A stretch of DNA of 64,000 nt from Marsupella aquatica (Eukaryota; Marchantiophyta), in assembly GCA_973895155.1 (NCBI GenBank), contig OZ316894.1:11408001-11472000 (forward strand). The letters are read 5' to 3'. Under the pieces are notes generated by a model, which had not been told where the DNA came from, searched no databases, and saw only the letters and a list, made by a program, of their open reading frames with translations. Within the stretch, counting starts at the first letter, position 1, and every line of letters begins with the position of its first letter. Below, one piece after another: positions 21,550-35,300 of the stretch. A program made the position numbers and the translations under genes.

Positions 21550-23194
21550 AAAAACTTGATATTTTTTTACACTTCTAACCATGTTTGTCAGAATATAAAC
21601 TAAGACTATCATTTTGTTACACATTTCGGCCCCATTAACTTTGTGTCATCAATTCCGGGTTTATGTTATGGCACCCTTCACTTTTGATCTTGTCTTTTGG
21701 GGGCTTAGGGTTATAGCGCTCACTAGAAGGTACACAAGGAGGACGAGAGGCAGAGCAAGAGCTGAAGGATTGATACAGAAAGTAACGTGGGGGCAAATAA
21801 GATAGTTCAGGGGTTACGAGTATCCAGAAAATCATTTAACATTTCCTTACACTAACGTGTTTTACATTAATTCCACCCAATAGTGGGCTTCAGACAAACC
21901 TAATTAGGCACAGAAAAACATAATCATTTCCTGTGTTTTTGGGCAACAGGCGGGCAGAGGGCGGGCCGTCCACTGTCCAGGGACAATCCAGGGACCGGTG
22001 TCCCTGAATGTGATCCAAGGGCTCTTGTGATTGGGAGGCACATTCGTCCAACTGATGATGAATCTGAGTACTGAGATTCTGAGAAACGCTGTCCTGCCGT
22101 TTGGACGTTCTTGTTAGGAATCGAATCCCTCATAGCCTTTTCATCCCCTGTGGGTAATCACAACATAAAAGCCCTCCAAGGTTTATCATGCATGGTATGC
22201 AGCACTCTTCGTATTTTGTTCGTATTTTGATGTGCAGTTACCGGACCCCTTTTCATCGCCAGACCTCCATTTAAAGAAATGAGGTTCGAGGCCCTTTCCT
22301 TTCATCGTTGTGACGGTTTGGGAGAGTGCTGCATTTGCACCTACGCAGTGTGTGTGAGATGCGTGGTTGCAATCCAGCTCTTCTGCTACGAGATATTGTA
22401 GGTGAATAGCTGCAACATGACGCGAGATCTACGTGTGGAACGATATCGATGCCCGGTTGTCTGCACGGAGTTCAATGATCCATCAAGCTGCTGCAGCGCT
22501 ACGGGAAATTGACCTCCACTCGTTCTAGAGAGCTTAACGAGCAAACGGGAGAGCGTAGCTTAATGCTTTACTTTATTTTGCTCCGTTTGCTCACTCTGAT
22601 GCAAATCCTGCTCCATTGCTGACGGACCGGCCTACAGATAGCTAACGGAGTCACGGGAGATCGAAGTGTGTGAGACTCTTTGTTGCTCGGTTTCCAGTAC
22701 GCTTTTGCAATTCCGGCTTCAGCGCTAACCGGAAATGATTGATCTCCTGACGCTACGGTAGCTTCGGATAGCTTCCCGTGCTGAAGTGATAGGTGTACAG
22801 AGAAGTTGCAGGTAAGGCATTAAGTTGTCCCTTCTTGATAGGGCATTTGGCGAATTTTCTGCTCGGTTCTCTCCACGCCGATGCAGCTCCAGCTGCTGTG
22901 CCATACAGTAGTGGCTGTCTAGGGAGGTACAGCGGCAGCAGTGCTAACGGGAAATTGGCCTTCGCTACTACTGTAGTCTCGATAGCTAACGGACGAGCGC
23001 AGAGAAGCCGTGAGCTGAACCGAACTGTGCTTGCGCAAGAGAGAATGCATAGGGCCGGAGGCAAGCAAGGCGGTTGCTCTTCCTGTTAGGGAGGAGGGGA
23101 GGAGTTTGCGCATTAATTGTGCGTCGAAGGGGAGGGTAGGGAAGGGAAGGGAAGTCGAGGGTGTGGAGGGTGGCGAGGAGTTGGCTCTTTCACA
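21550..23194. other. Upstream region and probable 5' leader of the YSL gene
   Basis: No separate gene is seen. From about 22200 the DNA becomes GC-richer and probably includes promoter and 5' untranslated sequence of the transporter. Two related word pairs recur: GGGAAATTG(A/G)CCT at about 22503 and 22950, and GATAGCTAACGGA at 22637 and 22981, which suggests an old partial duplication. A purine-rich run of GGGAAGG units (about 23128-23155) precedes the start codon. Several upstream ATGs occur, for example in the stretch 22793-23089. Confidence 0.45.
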
Positions 23195-26100
23195 ATGGTA
23201 GAATCGATGGAAGACGGCACGAGAGGACCTCGGAAAGATGTGCACCAGCAGTGGGAGCAGGACCACCCAGTCGCGGTGGATGAGTACGAGCTGCAGCAGC
23301 TCCACCTTGACAAGTCGGCTCCGTATGGGGCCGGCACGGGGAACGGCGTCGCCATGCACGATGCATTGAGTTCCGACGCACTTACGAAGGTTGACAAGGC
23401 GATGATTGAGGCGGGCGGAATTGAGCGGGAGTACGAAGGAGTGGGAGTCCCGCCGTGGAGAGAGCAATTGACCATCCGTGCCTTTTGGGTGTCTCTCGTG
23501 TTAGGAACGATATTCAGTATAATTACTCATCGGCTCAGTTTAAGTGTAGGGGTCATCCCGTCGCTTAACGTTTCGGCTGGTCTCTTAGGATTCTTGGCCA
23601 TCAAAATTTACGTCAAGATTGCTACCCCGATTGCAAAATTGTTCGGGTCTACTGTCAAGCCCTTCACGAGACAAGAGAACACTGTCATTCAAACATGTGT
23701 AGTCGCCTGCTACGGTCTTGCATTTAGCGGTAAGTGACGTTGATGATTGATCAATTTGTGCTGTTAGAGGCAGATCATAACCCTTATTCGGTACTCCTTA
23801 GTCCTCGGCGATTGACTTGCGAGTAGTAGTCTCTCAATTGGTTCTCGGAATGGAGAGGTGGTTCTTAACATGCCAATGATGGCAATCGGCTCTCAAACCG
23901 ACTCCCTAGTTTTCAAGACGGAAATAGACATGAAGCACTGCCAATGTGGTAGATGGTTCTGCTCCTTGGACGCTCAAATTGCAGTCTTTTTCTCTTCTAG
24001 AAAGCGGGGCAACTGTTTACGTTGCGTCGTTTGTATCTGTCAAGCTCTGTTAATTTCGGACGCCACGCTCTTCACAAGGGGGACGATCGAAGGGGTGGGA
24101 TCATGCATGAAGTGGCAAATTGTTTTTAACGCCTTTGTCCCGATGAGATCTCTCGCAGTGATGTAAATAATTCATTCCTGAAGTCTTACGTGTTTGATAT
24201 TTTTCTCGGTTCTTTTCTTTCTGCAGGAGGATTTGGTATGTACTTATTGGGTATGTCCTCTATCGGGAGAAATAAACTCGGAGATACGAATGAAGTCAAG
24301 GAACTTTCCTTGAAATGGATATTTCCCTATATGCTCGTCATCGCTTTGCTGGGGATATTTGTCTTGGTTCCCCTTCGTAAGGTGTGACCTTCATCTGGAT
24401 CTTCCTTCAACCATTTTTAACTTGCTTACACTTTTGGCCCTCCCGACCCAGTCATATGGCAGGATTCTTTGCTACTCTAGTCCACGTTAATGGTGATCTT
24501 TCCGTCCACTGTCCGTGGTCTTACATGAATTTTTCGGATGCATTCGCTCACTTCTGTTGATGCGTGCTTCTCGCAGGTCATGATAATTGATTACAAACTC
24601 ATATATCCCAGCGGCACTGCGACTGCAGTTTTAATCAACAGTTTTCATACTCCCGCTGGCGCTGCTGTAGCCAAGTAAGTTCTTCTCTCAGGGACAGCAG
24701 TCGTCATCAACAGTTTGATATTGGTCTAAGCTACAGCTGAGAAGATTTGGTAGGCTTTGTCCTGTCGCGGCTTCCTGTGGTTAGCCTCGTCCTGTTGTCC
24801 AGTTACGTCCGTGGTGCGTAGTCCATGGGCGGAACAGAACTGACTGCACGAAAAATAACGTTGGCTTCCATAACAATCGATGGTGTCGACTGCTTGCGAA
24901 TGCAGGAAACAAGTGAGATATTTAGCCAAATATTTTAGCATCAGTTTTCTATGGAGCTTTTTCAAGTGGTTCTTTAGTGGCATTGGATGCGGTTTCGACA
25001 TTTTTCCGTCTCTGGGGATAAAAGCTTATCAGAACAGGTCGGCTTGATTTCGATTCCTTTGCTGCGTGCATAAAGTCTCTCAGTTCAGATTTCCTACCAA
25101 AGATTTCCTTTTCCGACACGCTGCAATTTCAAATATATATCTTGCAGAGTTATTGGACAGCTTGAATTGCATAGAGGTTGACAAATTTTCTGTCTGATTC
25201 AGGTTTTTGTTTGACTTCAACTTGACCTACATCGGAGCAGGAATGATCTGCCCTCATATTGTGAATTGTTCCATCCTTTTTGGAGCAATCGTGTCTTGGG
25301 GACTTATGTGGCCTCTGATTAGTAACCAAGCCGGACACTGGTATGATTCACAATATATCACGGGGAGCAGTTTCAAAGGACTTTATGGTTACAAGGTACT
25401 TGAATCTCCCCTTCACGTCGATCTCACACTGAGAAATTTTACCGTTCTTGTCTGTATGTCAACCATTTTGTCTTCCTTGTCTGCCCTTCACTGTCGCTTG
25501 ACCCTTTCCGGTAACCTGTTGACTCGGAAATTCATTAGTTCTGAAAAGCAATGGGGCAGCAAGCAAACCTAAGAAGTCGCCACTAAAGCGTCTTTCACGA
25601 TGCACGTGAAACAGGTTAGAGACTGTCGAACTCCCAGGCAATCGCTTTTGATTTTAGAGTTTAGACCTCGAAGACTTACCACCGCCCTAGAAATTCCTCA
25701 CTTTACGAGTACAACAACGGCTCCGGTGATATATCTTATATATCCAATCCTGTGCCGGCCATCACAGCCCACATGCAAGTTTCCGCTTTTGGAGCCTCCC
25801 AACTGCACTAGTAGTAGCAGGTTGTGACGGACGAACACGACTGAGGAAATGCTTTTCACGATCTGCTACTTATTTTCTTGTCGCAACGAAGGACTCATTC
25901 TCCACTACACACCGCGAAATTTCTCTCTTCAATTGATCAACACGTCTCCTACTGTACTTTTGCCCATCTCTACATTGATTCGACCATTTCCTCATTTTGC
26001 TGCGTTTTCTCAGCAAGCTCCGCGACGATGTACATAGAGATCTCTCGCTCTCTCTGACCTCTGCCTCTCTGTTTCTCTCGGTGCTGCACTTTTCTTGCAT

Positions 26101-27258
26101 CGCGGAGGTCCTTGCCTCAACCAGTTGTGGAATTTGTTCCTGACGGAATCTTCTAAATTGCGTATGATGCAGGTATTCGTTGCAATAGCTTTGATTCTCG
26201 GAGATGGGCTGTACCATTTTGTGCGGGTGACAAGTATCTCCTTCTATGGACTTTATAAGCAATTTCAGACTCGCAATCAGCTTCCAACCTCAACCCAAGC
26301 CGAGAAGGACGAGCTTTTAAGCCCCGACGAACGGATCAGAAACGAAGTCTTTTTTAAGGATGGAATTCCTTATTGGGTGGCTTTGGTTGGGTACACTATA
26401 TTGGCTATCATTGCAATTATTGTGATTCCGCAGATATTTCCTTCAGTGAAATGGTACTATATACTTGTGGGATACCTCATTGCCCCTGTCCTTGCCTTTT
26501 CCAACGCTTATGGAGCTGGTCTCACGGATTGGAATTTGGCAAGTACCTATGGGAAGCTTTTTCTGTTCATATTTGCTTCATGGGCTGGACCACAGGGTGG
26601 AATTATTGCTGGGCTTGCAACTTGTGGAGTTGCAATGACCGTCGTTTCTTCAGCTTCTGATCTTATGCAAGATTTCAAGACGGGTTACTTAACTTTATCA
26701 TCTCCTAGGTCTATGTTCGTCAGTCAGCTGATTGGAGGACTCATGGGGGTAGTTATTGCACCCGCTACCTTCTGGATGTTCTACAAGGGGTTCCATATTG
26801 GAACTCCAGGTAGTATTTATCAAGCTCCCTTCTCTGCAATTTACAGGGCCATGGCTTTAGTTGGTGTGGAAGGCGTCGGCGTCCTTCCAAAACACTGTCT
26901 TCAGCTATGTTATGCCTGGTTTCTGTTTGCCATAGTGGTGAACATCATTCGAGAAAGAGTTCCTAAGAAAATCTCACAGTACATCCCCCTCCCCATGGCT
27001 ATGGCAATCCCATTTTATCTGGGTGCTTACTTTGCTATCGACATGTTTATTGGGACGTGCATAGTATTCGTATGGGAGAGATTGAATAGGAAGAAGGCAA
27101 ACACTTTCACCGCAGCTATTGCCTCTGGTTTGATTTGCGGTGATGGGTTGTGGACGATTCCTAGTGCCATTCTCACCTTTGCGAAAGTGAATCCGCCAAT
27201 CTGCATGGCATTCTTCCCTACCAAAGTGGCGCAAGCCCTGAATATACCATTTTACTGA
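23195..27258 (+). CDS. YSL: Yellow Stripe-Like (YSL) metal-chelate transporter
   Basis: This is an oligopeptide-transporter (OPT) superfamily membrane protein. YSL members move iron and other metals complexed with nicotianamine or phytosiderophores by proton symport. Six exons were defined by frame and GT-AG borders: 23195-23729, 24227-24381, 24577-24674, 24906-25037, 25203-25395 and 26173-27258, giving 732 residues, close to the usual 650-720. A hydrophilic acidic N-terminus is followed by the family signature [43 protein letters not shown] and [13 protein letters not shown], then many hydrophobic segments, [29 protein letters not shown] and a C-terminal [18 protein letters not shown]. The ATG at 23195 was chosen because it opens the frame that continues into the family signature. 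All splice phases agree and there are no internal stops. Which metal complex this protein carries cannot be read from sequence. Confidence 0.96.
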
Positions 27259-27585
27259 ACTAGGCTCCGAAAGAGATGGTTCAGCCTTTGTTTCTTGATC
27301 TTTGCTAAGCGGAAAATTTCTGCAGAGGTTTGCCTTGAGTTGTGAAGTGAGGCAACTTTCTGCAGAAATGAGTCGACGAGTTGCCTCGGAAGCAGTTCCC
27401 TTTGAAGCAGCGATGAGCTATCAGACTTGACCAGAAGTTGCAGAGGTTTGCCTCATCCCCGCTCCAAACTTTCTCCAGAAGTTTGCCTTGAGTTGTGAAC
27501 TAAGGCTGTTGGATGGGGCGGGGGCAACTTTTGGGGTTTTATCGGAAGCAAGTACATGACGGATTCCACAGCTACCAGCTGGATA
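27259..27585 (+). other. Probable 3' UTR of YSL with internal repeats
   Basis: The stretch after the stop carries repeated words GCAGAGGTTTGCCT and TTTGCCTTGAGTTGTGAA (27326-27345 and 27481-27500), plus several GGCAACTTTC-type segments. No coding region is visible. Confidence 0.45.
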
Positions 27586-27945
27586 TGTTAGAATTGAGCT
27601 TTCAGCTCAGCTAGTCGGACTAGTACCCTAGTTATTTTATATCAGCGCGCCCAGACATGTCGTTACGGGTAAGAAGCTGTAAATAGGACCAGTATGGACT
27701 CTTCGAATTGAACGCTCCCTAAGTTTGATGTTTCAACAATTATTATTCTGTCTGGAGACCAGAGGGTTAAGGTTTAGAGTGGTGTAGTTTTCGCAGGATC
27801 CTATCGGTGGAGAACAGAGCCAAGGTTGAAAGTGGATGAGGGTTTGCACGATTCTGTGTATAGAGCGTTAGCTTGCACCACACGGTTTTGTGTCTTTTTA
27901 CCAACTTCATCAACCGGTTCGCGTGGTTTAGTGTGAATTTCCTGG
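27586..27945 (+). repeat. Possible solo-LTR-like remnant
   Basis: The stretch begins TGTTAGAATTGAG, resembling copia LTR starts. It contains two adjacent perfect hairpins (GAGCT-TTC-AGCTC at 27596-27608 and CTAGT-CGG-ACTAG at 27611-27623) and a TAAATAGG near 27680. It is followed at about 27944 by TGGTAGCAGAACC, a degenerate primer-binding-site-like word. No second copy, no clear CA end and no downstream gag were seen. Confidence 0.28.
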
Positions 27946-30900
27946 TAGCAGAACCTCATTGCCCCATACATAAGTTGCACTTAAGCAGTGGGGTCCAGGT
28001 GACCCCGAGTTGTAGATCAGAGGCTGTTGTCTCGTAGAAAGCTGGATCATTCACTTTGGCTCTTTGAGATCTTCACAGCACTAAAGGAATTGATCCTTCA
28101 CCTAAATCTGAGGACTGTTTTTATTCAGGTTGCATGAGCAGCTACGTCTCAACTCTTGTTGCTTTGACGCTTGCTTGGATGGATTCTAGAAATGTTGTTG
28201 ATTCCCCTCGGTCCTGCTTCGTTTACAGCGAAGTGACATGTTGCAGAAATAAAGACGTTTTGCGACATGTCCATTCTCCCTTGCGTTCTACTCATGTGAG
28301 GCACTGTTTGTCATGCGCTCTTGCCTTGTATTCATTCTACTATTGTGACATACTGTATTTTGTGCTTGCTAAGAATGATTCTAGGGAAGTAGAGTCTAAT
28401 GTTTCCGCCGCCCTTGTTGTTTCGTTGCTCTGCTGTACATTTCAAATCTGAAGTTAATAAAACTATGGTCATCTGATAAGAGTAAGAGCTTCCAATTTAA
28501 GTTCTAAACTTATCTCTTAACCAATGGCTCCTTTCAGCACCGATGTGCCTATCTCCATGGCTAAGAACCATAGGAGCCGGTGTGTTTATTGTTGTTTGCT
28601 GGACCTGAACACAATTCCACTAATAAGAGTAGGCGAGTAACAATTTACACCGATGTCATGAGGCCTTTTGCAGTCTACAGCAAGCACTCAGCCTCTAGTA
28701 CTCCAACTTGTGGTGGCGATAAACCCATCCCCAAGAGGGGGTTATGGGATGTAATACTCGAGGGGGTTAGAGCCCATCATCCCCACTTGGGGATGAGTGA
28801 CCGAGAGAAAGTCCCCAAGTGAATTTTGGAAACCATCTCACATTTGCACTGCAAAGCTGTCATCTGTGGTATGCCACTTGCGCTTTACCTGGATTCCCAT
28901 TCAAATTTGAGAATCCCTATAACCATCTCTAGGCATATAAAGAAAAGAATACACAAGGGGTGTACAAGATATGTTTTCTTTCATGTAAAATTATGTGCCC
29001 TAAACCACTAATTAGCCTGGCCTGGCGATTATCTATTTAAATCTCCGTGCTACTATTGTGCCACTTGTGGGGATCATGGGTGTGACTCTTCTCAGACATA
29101 ATTTGTTTAGTATTCACTGCCTTGCTACTATTGAGGACCATGGCAGTGACTCTTCTCAACCATAATCTGCTTAATACCTACTCTAGGGTTTTCGCCTGGT
29201 AACCTGTCCTCTCTTGGCAGGCCATGCTATGGCTTGTTTGTCCAGGATATATCACTGACTGCCATGCTAAGTCCAAGAAATGGGTTCCAAACCTGCTTTC
29301 AGCACAATTAAACCACTTGAATAGGCTAGGAAGACTTACCCGGTGAGCTTTGGTCTAAGTGCAGATTTCCTATATAGTTATGGCTCGGGCAAGTTTGGGG
29401 CCAGAAATAGGGGTACAAGGCTCATTTGGGGGATGGGAGACCCCCAGAAGCATATATGATGGGAGTGTGGTCACGAGCTTATGCAGCATCTAAATGATGC
29501 TAAAGATAGGAGGGAACAGGCCTGTATGGGAGGTTGGCTGGTTTCTGCATCACCAAACACGAGACACAATCTGCAATCAGACTGTCCGATGGGATCTCAG
29601 AGATATTAAGGTCAATTGCTTCAACAAAGCTAATGAACTTATTGTGAGTATGCCATATGTAGTCAAGACTGCTCACCCTGATGATACTTGTGAACCTTGG
29701 GGGGGGGGGCGGCGGGGGGGGGGGGGGTGATGAATGACACCTTGACATTGAGTAAGGTTGCTTGTTGGTTTGTTTGCTATATTTCTTCCATGTTTCTTCA
29801 ATCTGAACAACATGGGTTCTTGATACCCTCTTCTTGGGTTCAGCTTCAGAATCACAAACACATGCTTATAATTTAATTGGTTCAAACGCACCACTCATTA
29901 CAGTGATGTCGTAGGTTCAGTCCTACTAAGCCCATATTCCATAAGACCAGAGTAATGACCATTCGCCTCCTTAGAAGTAAAATGAATAAATGCCACGACA
30001 CAGTAGTAAACTATTTGGAACTTTCCATTCCATACATTTTGCGCAAAGCACATTTTAGAGCAATGAGTAGCTCAGAAGGATCTGCTTGCAAAATATGTGA
30101 ATCTCTAAAATGAGTAGTCTCACTGGTCTGCGTGCGGTGGCTTCTCTTAATAAAGTGAATTTTTCATTGAAAAAACAAACACAAGATTATAAATCTACCA
30201 TAATCATTGCCCCTTCACCATTCCTATAGACAAGTCAATAGTAATATAAATACTATGGGACAGATTCAGTTTTGCAATTAGTCGAGGCATGAAGGTATAT
30301 ACAGCTTTTCTTCTAGCCTTTTCCGTGGGGCCAATTTATCACAAATCTCTTCTCCGCCACACGGTTTATAATTTTCCGCAGTTTGGGATGGTTTAGTTCT
30401 CTGTAATCTTTGTTTTTCTTAGTATGTCATTTGAGTTACTATGTAATATGGTTTCTTTTAGAATCCCCTTTAGTTTGAACAGCAAGTCTTTTATGGGAGC
30501 AGTGTTTGGATCTGAACAATGAACAAGTTTACTATTTGATTCAGTCTACTTCAAGTGCTTTTTGCTCTTTTTACTAGCCTCCTGTTTAGGGGCAGTGGTT
30601 GTGCATAAATCCGCTGTTCCCGCTGAGTCGGGTCCATTTTTTTGCTTTATGGGGCCTGGCCAATGAAGTGTGCAGCATGCAGAAAATAGGCGTGCACAGT
30701 TTAGAGCACATGTGTTGGGCCAAATTGACGCTGGAAATTCCTTAGAGCCCTTGCTACTCACTTCAAGCAGTATATCTCAGGGATTGGAGAATTGGAAGGA
30801 AACCAAAGTCTAATCTCAACGCCGACAAATAAAATCCTCAGAGATATGTGATGCTCCCAGATATGTTTGACAAGATCACTGACCCAATTTGTACAAAAAC

Positions 30901-32353
30901 ACTCTTGTTCAACAGTCTTTTAAAAGCTGCTGCCTTCCGGCATCTGTTGTGCCCCCCAAGAAATCATAAGGTCTACACCTCTCTACTTTCCTGGAGCACC
31001 CTCGCAACTAAACACAAGTGCCGGGTCAGTGTGAACCTAAATGATTTATATTTAACCCCCTTTTTCCATGGAAATGTTTGGGTTTAGAAAATTAGGAAGG
31101 TTCCTTTTTCCCTTGTCAGTACTTCCGTCACCGAATTTGTTTGCTTATGAGCATGGCAGGAACACCTCCAGGCTCAGAACCTTTCTTATTTAGGCCCCAA
31201 GGCTGGACTCTCTACCTTTGATCCAATGAGTTGGGTTCCCAGGGGGAGGGGACGCCCAGGGACAGCTTACCTTTGATCCAACGGGTTCGTGGGGGGCCTG
31301 CACACTGTATGTACCCTTGATCCAAAGGGTTTGGCTCCCTGGGTTGGGTGTGGGGGGGGGAGGGGGGGGCTTGGACCCAAACCCTTCACAATTTATTTAG
31401 TTGAGGCCGGGGATGTAGGGCGTTAGTACTACAATAAGAATTTTTTTTCCTTTCCCCTGTTTTGTTTTGCCATAAAGCTTACATCATCCGGGTCCTTTGA
31501 ATAGGAGCCTGAGAGTCTCATCCGGACAGCTTGTTCAATACAATGCAACCACTCGACTTGCCACCTGTAAACCCTTAGAGGGGATAGTTACCCTACACAA
31601 CCACATTTGCCACATCTTGGATAATTGGGAGTGCACTGGGTGCCATGCCTAGTGACATGCAGGAACAAATCCGATACGTGTCTTCTTGCAGAACATCGAC
31701 CTCTCATGAGTCGAGCATAGGAAATCCGAAAGAAATAAAAAGTATGAAACTATAGATCGAAGTAGAGTTTCACTACCAGAGACATTCAGGTCAGAGCAGT
31801 AAACTTCAAGTGCCAATTTTAGCTTAGCTTCTGTGAAATCTAGGAAAATACTTTCCATGCTTGTCCGCATAAACACCGCCTCCTCACTGTTTACATCACT
31901 AGTGAAATCTCAGTAAAACTTGACCATGTTATGATCCGGAAATATATTAAATTCATTTTCTCGTTGGTCATGCACGAAGTAGAATGTCGGTTCAGAAGCT
32001 TCAAGACTATCGTAGTCGACAGAGGACACAAACATGACATCACTGATGATCAATCAAGTTCAGGACTGTTAAATTTTGGCTTAGGGTCGGCATAAAAATT
32101 GAATCAATAGTCCATGTCCCACACAGGACTGAGGGATACAAGGGGTGCTCTAACAGCTTCAGAATTACCCTCCCGGCATAGGTAACCCTCTACTAGGATT
32201 ACCCTACCTGGCTAGATCTGCATCCGTATAAGTTTATTCGCTCCATTAGTGGTAACTGGGAAACTATGGCCACCTCGCTCTACAGTACACCGACCTCTAA
32301 ATCGCTGGTTATATGTTGTCAAAATTGCATCTAAAACAGATCCGTTAAAGCAT
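27946..32353. other. Intergenic repeat-rich region between YSL and HSP90C
   Basis: No gene is recognisable on either strand. Seen here: a palindrome TCCCCACTTGGGGATG near 28778; a partial tandem duplication of about 65 bp starting TGCTACTATTG at 29049 and 29123; the 16-bp word shared with the copia insert (29444-29459); G-rich tracts at 29699-29727 and 31352-31369; and three copies of an (A/C)CCTTTGATCCAA-type word (about 31215, 31271, 31315). The last few hundred bases before 32353 probably include the 3' UTR of HSP90C. Confidence 0.5.
29699..29727 (+). repeat. Poly-G tract
   Basis: Eleven G, then CGGC, then fourteen G form a near-pure G tract able in principle to form a G-quadruplex. Its length may be uncertain because of sequencing slippage. 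Confidence 0.85.
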
Positions 32354-35300
32354 CTATTGTTTCCAGGGATCTGATTCCGTCCTGACCTCTGAAGGCTCTA
32401 CTACTTCTGTCTCACCGTCTGCTGGCGGGTTTGCTTCCACTACCTCTTCTGCAGGATCTTCCTTGTGAGATATCACAGCTTCCTTATTTCCTGCCAGCGC
32501 CATTGCCATCATTTCATACACTCTTCCTCCAAATTCAGCTGGGTTCTCAGGCTGTCACAGTCAAGATGATGTGATAGTCAGCAATAAGGGTACAGCGTGC
32601 ACTCCAGACATCAATTCGTTCAAGCAGATGAGGATGCACCATAACAAAGAGAGTTACAGATCAACGACTGGTCCCAGAACACTTACAGTGAAGCCACTAG
32701 AGAGCTGAGCTGTTTCATAAAGAAGTTCAACTAGCTGCTGAGCCTTGGAACTCCGAGGCGTTTCCTTGCAAGCAAACTGTACAAAACGAACCGCATGGTA
32801 CATATTAATCGAATAGCAACAGTACAAGGAATATATCTTCAGGGAGGACAGAGGCTGATTCATGTGGGTTGCAGATCCTCGATTGTACAATTGCCTGCAT
32901 TACTAATCCTTGCTTTGAAGATCACAATCTACTTCACAGTTCTAAATTATTCTCGTACACCAGAATTTCAGCGGGGCTACTTACATTCAAATCCATGATA
33001 ATAGGATGATCGGGATTAATTTCGAGCACCCTCCTGCCACGCATAAACTCTAATTGGGTATTGTCTCCCAGAGTTTGGGCTTTCATGATCCTGAATCACC
33101 GACGACATCGACTTCCAGTTAGTACCCGCCAAGAAAGTATTGATCTATATAACGCCTACAATATCACTGACAGACACAAAGATCATCGAGAAGAACTTCT
33201 TGGGCAGCTTACCTTTCCATGTTCGCAGACCAGCCAAACTTGCCGGATACAAGGACGCAGGGGGAAGAGCTGATTCGATTGGAAACCTTTACTTTAGCGA
33301 CTTTCTCTCCCAGGAATCCCTTCATCCAGTCACACAACAATCGATATTCGGCCTCCTGTTCTTTTTCTTTGTCCTTATCTTCAGTATCTGCACAGCATTG
33401 TTCACCATAGAACCGATCGTTAATTCCCAGCCTCAACATCCTTCCGATATCGCTGTCGTCAACTCAAAAGCCAACAAGAAACAACGCCCGTACCAAAGGC
33501 ATGGGAATACACTTAGCACGGTGAGTGTTGGACCAAGCTATTACCGAGGTCAAGATCTTCTTTGCTGACATCAACAAACTTCTTGTCCTTATACGAGGCC
33601 AAGTTGGTCACTGCAACTTCATCAATGGGATCAACCAAAAATAACACCTGCGTGAACCATAAGAAATATTACTTGCCAGAACTCTTGCCGGAGAGGTCTG
33701 AACAAAACCAGACAACCACCCGCAGTTCCAAAACTAGCTAAACAAAGCTTCATTGGGTGTTTAACAAAAATGCCAGTGAACTTCGACGTTCAGGATGTCA
33801 AACAACAACAAGAAGTACCTCCAGATCCCTCTTTGACAATTCTTCCAGGAAAGGGGCGCTTTTGGCACTTTTGACAGTGTCTGCAGCGAGATAATAGATA
33901 GACGTCTGCGTCTCTTTCATCCTTTCCACATAGGAATCCAAGGTGCACAAATCATCTTCATCGGTTTTAGAAGAGAAAAAGCGCAGAAGGGGACCAAGCT
34001 TCTTGTGATTAGCTGTATCCTCAATGCAGCCCAGCTTTATGTTCTTCCCGAAGTTGGTCCAGAAGAGTTTGTAATCCTGTTTCAGATCAAAGCAGACAAT
34101 GGTTATATATTGGACGATTTAGGCAAATGAACAGGCTCTTGAGATATAACGTATAAGTCCTGGACCTCACGGGTTTAATACTTACCTTCTTGTCTTCACG
34201 GTTTGCAATCTCCTCAATCATGTCAAAGGTCTTCCTGACCAGACGCTTCTTCATGATACGAACCTGAGACACATTCCAAGATTGTCAGGGTCCATGGCAA
34301 ACAGTCAGCATTTGCACGGTACAAGAAATGAACTATACTTCTGTCATAGTACACTCTCCTGGTAAACACAGTATGCATGTCAACTCGAAAGCAGCGCAAA
34401 ATTGACCAGACTTACAATGCGACTCTCCTGAAGGATCTCCCGGGAGACATTCAGTGGAAGATCATTCGAATCAACCACTCCTTTCACAAACCCTAAATAT
34501 CGAGGGAACTGGAGTGACGCACAATTAAGTAATTAGTTCAAGGTTATAAAAACCAGATTCATTTCTAGTACTACCGGGACACAATTCTAGTTATATACGT
34601 GCAGCTCGGACGCAGGGCATAATTGGGTGTGTTGCAGATCTGTAATTTGAACACATTCTCAATAGCACTTTTGGGTACATCCTTTACATTACAGGATATA
34701 GGCCTTCCAGTGAAACGGTTGCCTAGAAAAAGGCTATGAGTCCCAACTACTACAGATCAAAGCAACCAGGGTGGATCTAGATACAGGTAAAAAATCTAGT
34801 TGCGCAGAAAGAGGACAAAAACTCTGAAAGTAAAACATGAAACAAAGGGGCCGTTATCCTCACCAGCTCCCCATCAAACTCGTCAGAGATGAACACTCTC
34901 TTCACATAAAGTTTAATGTTCTTTGACTTTTGACTCAAAATGTCATCAGTATTGAAAGGAGCCATCCCTGGAATATAAAGAAGACTTTTGAACTCAATCT
35001 CCCCCTGTCAAAAAACACCCAACGTCAGTTTTCAGGGGCATGTATGAACTAGACAACGCAAAGAAGAGACATCATAATAACTCGTAAATGACAAGTATAT
35101 CAAATCCATCGGAATAAAAATCCCTGCTGTCCCTACAAATGCCAGCGCTAGCTGGATTTTGTTGGTTGCAAGCATTTCTTTACATTATTAGTATACCTCA
35201 GTACTGAAGTGAGTATAGCCCATTGGATCCATGAAATCCCCAAATGTGCTCTTGAAGAACCCGTTGTAGTCGGCCTTGTTGACATCCTTCGGTGTCCTCA

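Noticed and set aside
22105-22125. A tRNA T-loop-like GATTCGATTCC on the minus strand
   Set aside because: The T stem does not pair correctly and no D or anticodon arm is found upstream on that strand.
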